DNA from: Vespa crabro
Taxonomy: Eukaryota > Arthropoda > Insecta > Hymenoptera > Vespidae
Assembly (NCBI RefSeq): GCF_910589235.1
Contig: NC_060956.1
Coordinates: 9,450,499-9,514,498, forward strand
Length of the DNA: 64,000 bases
Direction of reading: 5' to 3'
Shown here one piece after another: positions 59,481 through 64,000 of this stretch. Under the pieces are notes generated by a model, which had not been told where the DNA came from, did no database searches, and was given only the letters and a program-made list of their open reading frames with translations. Each line of letters starts with the position of its first letter. Position 1 is the stretch's first letter. Both the position numbers and the translations under genes were made by a program.

Positions 59481-60862
59481 AAAAAAAAAAAAAATAAACT
59501 TTGACCAGTTGCAAGTTATCTACTCGGATATTTATAGACACACACTCCAAATAAACAATATAAAATTTATGATTTAACATTAAAATAACTATATTATACT
59601 AATTGTAGCTATAAGTTATATTATACGAATAGTAATCTTTGTATATAAATTAATAATTAAGTACTCGTACCATTCTTATGGGAAAGTGTATTTTTGAAAT
59701 TTTTGGTTAACTTTTAGATATGTTGTGACAAATTCATAGCAAATATCTCAATGAATACAATTTGATCCTACGAGCCGCTTCCGCACAACAAACTCTAGAA
59801 GATTCAGATTTAACATTTTTCGAGTCGATCGAATGTGCGCGCAAGCGCCCGTTTTACCTTTTCTCCTTTAGGAGAAGAAAATGGAATAATATTTGAATAA
59901 TATAAATATATATATACGTATATGTGATACGATGTAACTTTAAATTTATACAATAAATGGTTAAATGGTTAAGGAACGTACCACAACCATAATTTTAATG
60001 TAATAAAGAATGATATAAAACTAAATGGTAATTCAATCAAAATTGTAAATATATTGTTTACTTTAACTAACTTTTATAATTAACGTAGAAATGACATAAA
60101 AAAAAAAAACATCAGAAATAATATAGAATGATCGTGATAACTGAGAAGAGACCTGAAGAGACATGATTATCTTTGTAATATATAGCTATAATCTTCGAAT
60201 TCAGACAAGGATAAAAGTTCTAACCTTCGCGGAAAGTTCGCAGCCACCGCGAAAAAGAGTGGCCGCGATAAATCTCCAAAGATATACGGAATAACTTCTT
60301 ATTGCCCCTCCTCGAGAAACATAAATCTTGCTTTTCCTGTCATCGCTAATTCCGACTCTGACGCACGATGACCCCAACTCTGCATTCGATCCTCAAAGGA
60401 ATAACGTTCGCGATTCTCGTTTTCGTTACTTCAAAACGAAAGTAACGATCGACGATTTGATCAGAAAATAAATCGTTAATCCTCGAAAACTTTATGTGAC
60501 TTTGAAATAACGCATCCATATATTTGTATTTTACAAGTTCTATTTCATTTTTCATCTTTCTTTTTCTTCACCACAAACCGACGCATCTTATTAATCTATC
60601 ATTTCTTTTTGATCGAAGAATTTGTTTATTTTCAATTGCCTATTTCTCAATATCGCAATCTTGTTTATTTTTTCATTGGTTTAAGAACCAAAGAAAAAAA
60701 AATAACTATAAAGTTTTTGCAATAATCGTCTGTTTTTGTTCCGTTTGTGTATTAATTTTGTATTTATTTACACATAATATAGTTTTTTGACTTCAAAGTC
60801 ATAACGAATTATAACAATAAAATATCGAGTATTTTTGATAATATTTGTGTGAATGTTATAGG
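59481..60862. other. gene-free stretch
   Basis: Contains a less AT-rich patch at about 60225-60430. The 88-codon plus frame 60524-60790 is Phe/Ile/Leu-rich and resembles no family I know. The word ATATAGCTATAATCTTC near 60180 recurs in the hairpin loop at 60.89 kb. Confidence 0.45.
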
Positions 60863-60930
60863 TTTTAATCACTTCAATTTCTAAAATATAGCTATAATCT
60901 TCTATATTTTAGAAATTGAAGTGATTAAAA
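60863..60930. repeat. perfect 28-bp inverted repeat with 12-base loop
   Basis: 60863-60890 and 60903-60930 are exact reverse complements. The left arm begins TTTTAATCACTTCAATTTCT. The 12-base spacer is GCTATAATCTTC. Such long perfect arms are rare by chance and would fold into a stable RNA hairpin or a cruciform. The arms are entirely AT-rich, and no transcription signal is visible. Confidence 0.97.
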
Positions 60931-62059
60931 TGATGAATTTGAATATAAAAAAAATATATAATTATTAATGATGATAATAAATCCATAAAAAAAATCTCTA
61001 TCATGGAAAAATAATACTATATTAAAAGAAATTTCCTAGAAAATTATATACTCTTAAAAATATCCCTTGTCCGTTCCATGCAGAAGTATTCTTTCTTACG
61101 ATCCTGAAACATCTTATTTTCCTATTGACTACTTTAGAAAATTACTTAATAGAAAATGTCCATCTTTATTTGATTCCAAATGAAAATTGTTTTACGTAGT
61201 AAAACTTTCTTATTTAACGTTATATAAATCGGTTATTTAATATTATATAAATTTTTGTCTATAGGAAGGGAAAAAAATTAAAGCTATAGAGGATTAACGA
61301 GTTTCATTTGAAGATTTTATTTTTTATTAAACTTAACTTGACTTCATTTGATTAAAAATTTTGCTATCATCCGTAATAATAGTAATAATTATCGTAAATT
61401 TCTAATTTAGTAACTGTCAAATAAAAAGTAAAAAAAAATAAATAATTGGACAAACTGGAGAAATCCACGAAGTCGTCTTCAAAGTTCAAACGAATTACAT
61501 TTAACAAGAAACTTCGCGTGCATGGAAACTTCCTCCTTCTCTTTTCGACCTTTGTGAAGTTTCTCGTAAAAAACAAACGTGAGATTAGAACTTCCTCGTT
61601 CATTCTTCTCATTGTGACATCCTTCGTAAAAATTAAACGTGACCGACTCCAAGCACGCACGAAAATCGGGAGGTTTATCGATTCATTCCTATTATTTACT
61701 TATTTTACATGCAAAGGCGTAGTATCAATAAATTTTTCTTTAGAATATCAAATAAACCAAAAACGAAAAAAAAAATAAAAAAAAATAAAAGGGAGAAAGA
61801 GATAAAGAGAAAGAGAAAATAATCAATAAGAATATTAAACAAATTTTATCGATATCGATTCATTACTTCTTATAATATAATCCACCAAAAAAGAAATAAA
61901 TATAAAAAATGGAATCATCGATCGTATTATTTTTCCAACCAATTTAAACGAACATCTAATCAATCTTTATCATTACTTAGAGAGAAACATTAATCTTGCC
62001 CGCACGTTCTAATCTAAACTAAAATCAATGTCTAAGTAATCAAGAAAATCAAAGAGTAT
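60931..62059. other. gene-free stretch
   Basis: AT-rich sequence. The overlapping frames of 97 and 110 codons (61367-61778) run on opposite strands, have no motif I recognise and no splice support. Confidence 0.45.
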
Positions 62060-62290
62060 TTCTACGCCACTGAAGGAGGTTAGTCGCAGGCGGTTGACGA
62101 AGGCGCATCATCGTTCATCATCCACTTTTTGTTGGCTCACCGAGTCGATCCTAGAATGGATTAGAGGCACTTAGAAAGCCGATAGCGATGGAATCGAGAA
62201 GCTATTTCAACTCTCGTGCCATCTAAATTACCCCTTACTGTGCCGTCTGTCGCTTTATAGTATCGACGGTCACCTGTAATTTGCCTTCGC
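62060..62290. promoter_or_regulatory. candidate conserved noncoding element
   Basis: A unique, less AT-rich block in AT-rich surroundings. It includes a Bicoid/Otd-type GGATTA (near 62157-62162) and several CATCAT words. It ends just before a long GA tract. No open frame is convincing. Regulatory function is a guess from composition. Confidence 0.25.
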
Positions 62291-62340
62291 GAGTTCTCTT
62301 GGGAAAAGGCTATAGAAAAGGTTGAAAAAAGAGAGGGACA

Positions 62341-62341
62341 T

Positions 62342-62385
<44 letters not shown>

Positions 62386-62422
62386 GAGGGAGGTAGGGAG
62401 GAAGAAAGAGAGAGAGAGAGAG
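62341..62422. repeat. (GA)n microsatellite
   Basis: Two GA runs separated by GGGAGGTAGGGAGG. Confidence 0.96.
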
Positions 62423-63680
62423 AAACGTTCTCTCTACAAATAAAGTTCTTACTCATTCGATCGATCCGTATCGCCAAGCGAAATTCACGTTTATTTGTTG
62501 GAATAGAAGATACTCGACCTTTCGTATTCCTATTTCGAACTTTTATTTCTTATTCCAATATAAAACTTCAAATATGGAAACGCATGACCGCAACTGGAAA
62601 ACTGTATCTATTATATATATGAAAGTTTGTCCCAATAATAATATTTAAAAAGACTTTAAATAAACAAGAGATATTGGGAAAGAACAATCGATAAAGAGAA
62701 TCTTTATCGATCTTTTCACATATGTTTACTGATATATGAGATACATCGATCTCTCTTCTGAGAAATAACTTTCGCACGAAATCGTTTGTTGAAAAATATG
62801 AATGAGAATTAAACGGTAAGTATCGTTCGAAATAATTGAAGTTCTGTTTTAATATCGTTTGAATCAAATCTTCGATTAAAATAATACAAGACTCATAATT
62901 AGATTTTTATACCTTTTTCTTTTATAACGTTTAAAGTATCCAACTTACAATTATGCCATTCTATGAATCTTAAAGATTCTACATATAGGTCAAATTGAAT
63001 TTGGTAAATGAATAGAATGAGACTAAAAAAAAAAAAAGAAAAAAAATAGAAGAAAAAGAAAAGAAATATAGCTAAAAAAAAAATAAGAAAAAAAATTTTA
63101 AATAAATCGAAAATCTCTCAAAGAGAACGAAGTAAAAGTAAAAAAGTTGAGAAAGATCATTATTGACCTGAAATGTTTCTAACGTCTCCTGAGAGATGAT
63201 TACATTCGAAGGAAGATGAAAAGGAACATAGGTATGGCCTTTCTGATGAATGAAATAAATCACCGTTCTACGTAGACAAAAACAATCAAATCGACTTTAT
63301 AATATCGTGTAATCAATCGACGGAGATAGGTCGATTGTTGTGCAATATATATATTATATTATACAAGTTTGATGCAATTAATCGGCGAAAGTACTTTACA
63401 TCATTGATTCAATAGCGAGAAATCAACGATTTAACGAGCTAACATTAGACATCCGTAAATGTCAAAGAAGGATATACTTATAATGATAAAGGTTTGAACA
63501 CGACGGCCGAGTTGAGTCGAGTTGAATTGCGTAAAATCCTAAGCAGAAGAATTTATCGACTGTCCTACTGTCAACGTTCCTCCTGTCACCTACTTGTTTT
63601 ACGATAAAAAGAAAGTGACTTATACGAAAAATAACATGAGTATAGACACTAACCTTGCTCTCTTTTATTCTATTACATAC
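62423..63680. other. gene-free stretch
   Basis: AT-rich sequence with an A-rich run (about 63023-63105). The minus frames at 62867-62568 and 63263-63072 have no recognisable domain. Confidence 0.5.
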
Positions 63681-63714
63681 AGCCTCTCTCTCTCCTTCTC
63701 TCTCTCTCTCCCTC

Positions 63715-63745
<31 letters not shown>
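63681..63745. repeat. (CT)n microsatellite
   Basis: CT run with CCCT steps. The 132-codon plus frame at 63594-63992 crosses it and continues as Phe/Ser-rich low-complexity sequence to the window end. Confidence 0.96.
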
Positions 63746-64000
63746 TCTTCTTTATATCTTTTGTTACGCTTTCTTATCTTCTTCAAATGAGTCAACATTG
63801 ATCCACTTCTTTTTTATTTACTCTTTTTTTATGAAAAACTTCGAAACGGATAAATATATCCATCAGATATTTTCTTTTTTTTTTCTCTCTTCTTTTCATA
63901 AGGCGTATTTATTAAAAATTTTTTTTAAATTTATTTACAACTTTTATTTTCCATCTAATATAGACTCTTGTTTCTTAAGAACATTTCGTTGATTTGAATT

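Noticed and set aside
1..64000. CRISPR arrays, bacterial operons, rRNA genes, telomeric repeats
   Set aside because: No spaced direct repeats, ribosome-binding-site-linked gene clusters, rRNA cores or TTAGG arrays were seen; the single TTAGG at 39963 belongs to a mariner end.

Overview
This window looks like AT-rich insect nuclear DNA, most likely from a hymenopteran (wasp, bee or ant). That assignment is an inference. It rests on the dense (GA)n/(CT)n, (TA)n and (AAT)n microsatellites, plentiful CpG in the less AT-rich patches, degenerate insect-type Tc1/mariner, piggyBac-like and non-LTR elements, and an insect-like von Hippel-Lindau gene. There are no bacterial operons, tRNA, rRNA or CRISPR arrays that I can support. 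Base composition was judged by eye, not computed.

The only protein-coding gene I can support with confidence is VHL, on the minus strand at 57810-55973. It has two coding exons (57810-57593 and 56243-55973), a canonical GT-AG intron of 1349 bp and a 162-residue product. It keeps the beta domain with most of the hydroxyproline pocket and the alpha domain with the Elongin C box. Its partners (HIF-alpha, a HIF prolyl hydroxylase, Elongins B/C, Cullin 2) are not encoded here.

Layout. 1-21 kb is gene-poor DNA with long purine/pyrimidine and TA tracts, a promoter-like patch at 3.2-3.4 kb, a piggyBac-type MITE at 8788-9109 and a possible homeotic cis-regulatory element at 14.56-14.96 kb. 18.28-20.75 kb is a decayed Tc1-like transposon on the minus strand. 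A 935-bp unclassified element (18790-19724) is nested in it, flanked by an 8-bp near-perfect duplication. A possible first coding exon of an unknown minus-strand gene lies at 21311-21281. 21-36 kb is mostly microsatellite-rich intergenic or intronic DNA, with a duplicated motif at 30.37/31.28 kb. 36.8-37.0 kb is the most enhancer-like segment, with four TAATTA sites and a foldable inverted repeat. 37.6-49.2 kb holds a Tc1-like amino-terminal fragment, a mariner-end fragment at 39963-40080, three clustered AP-1 sites at 45.9 kb and a decayed LINE carboxy-terminal region (49.13-48.48 kb, minus). 50.8-51.1 kb is a second, shorter copy of the element nested in the Tc1. VHL follows at 56-57.8 kb. 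The right end has a MITE-like inverted-repeat element at 59.1-59.5 kb and a perfect 28-bp hairpin at 60.86-60.93 kb.

Most long open frames here are artefacts of repeats: (CT)n reads as Ser-Leu, (GA)n as Arg-Glu and (AAT)n as Asn or Tyr. They were not called as genes. The most informative unexplained items are the two-copy unclassified element, the piggyBac MITE with internal palindromic subrepeats, the Hox/Exd/Hth-like and TAATTA-rich segments, and the hairpin whose loop sequence recurs about 700 bp away.
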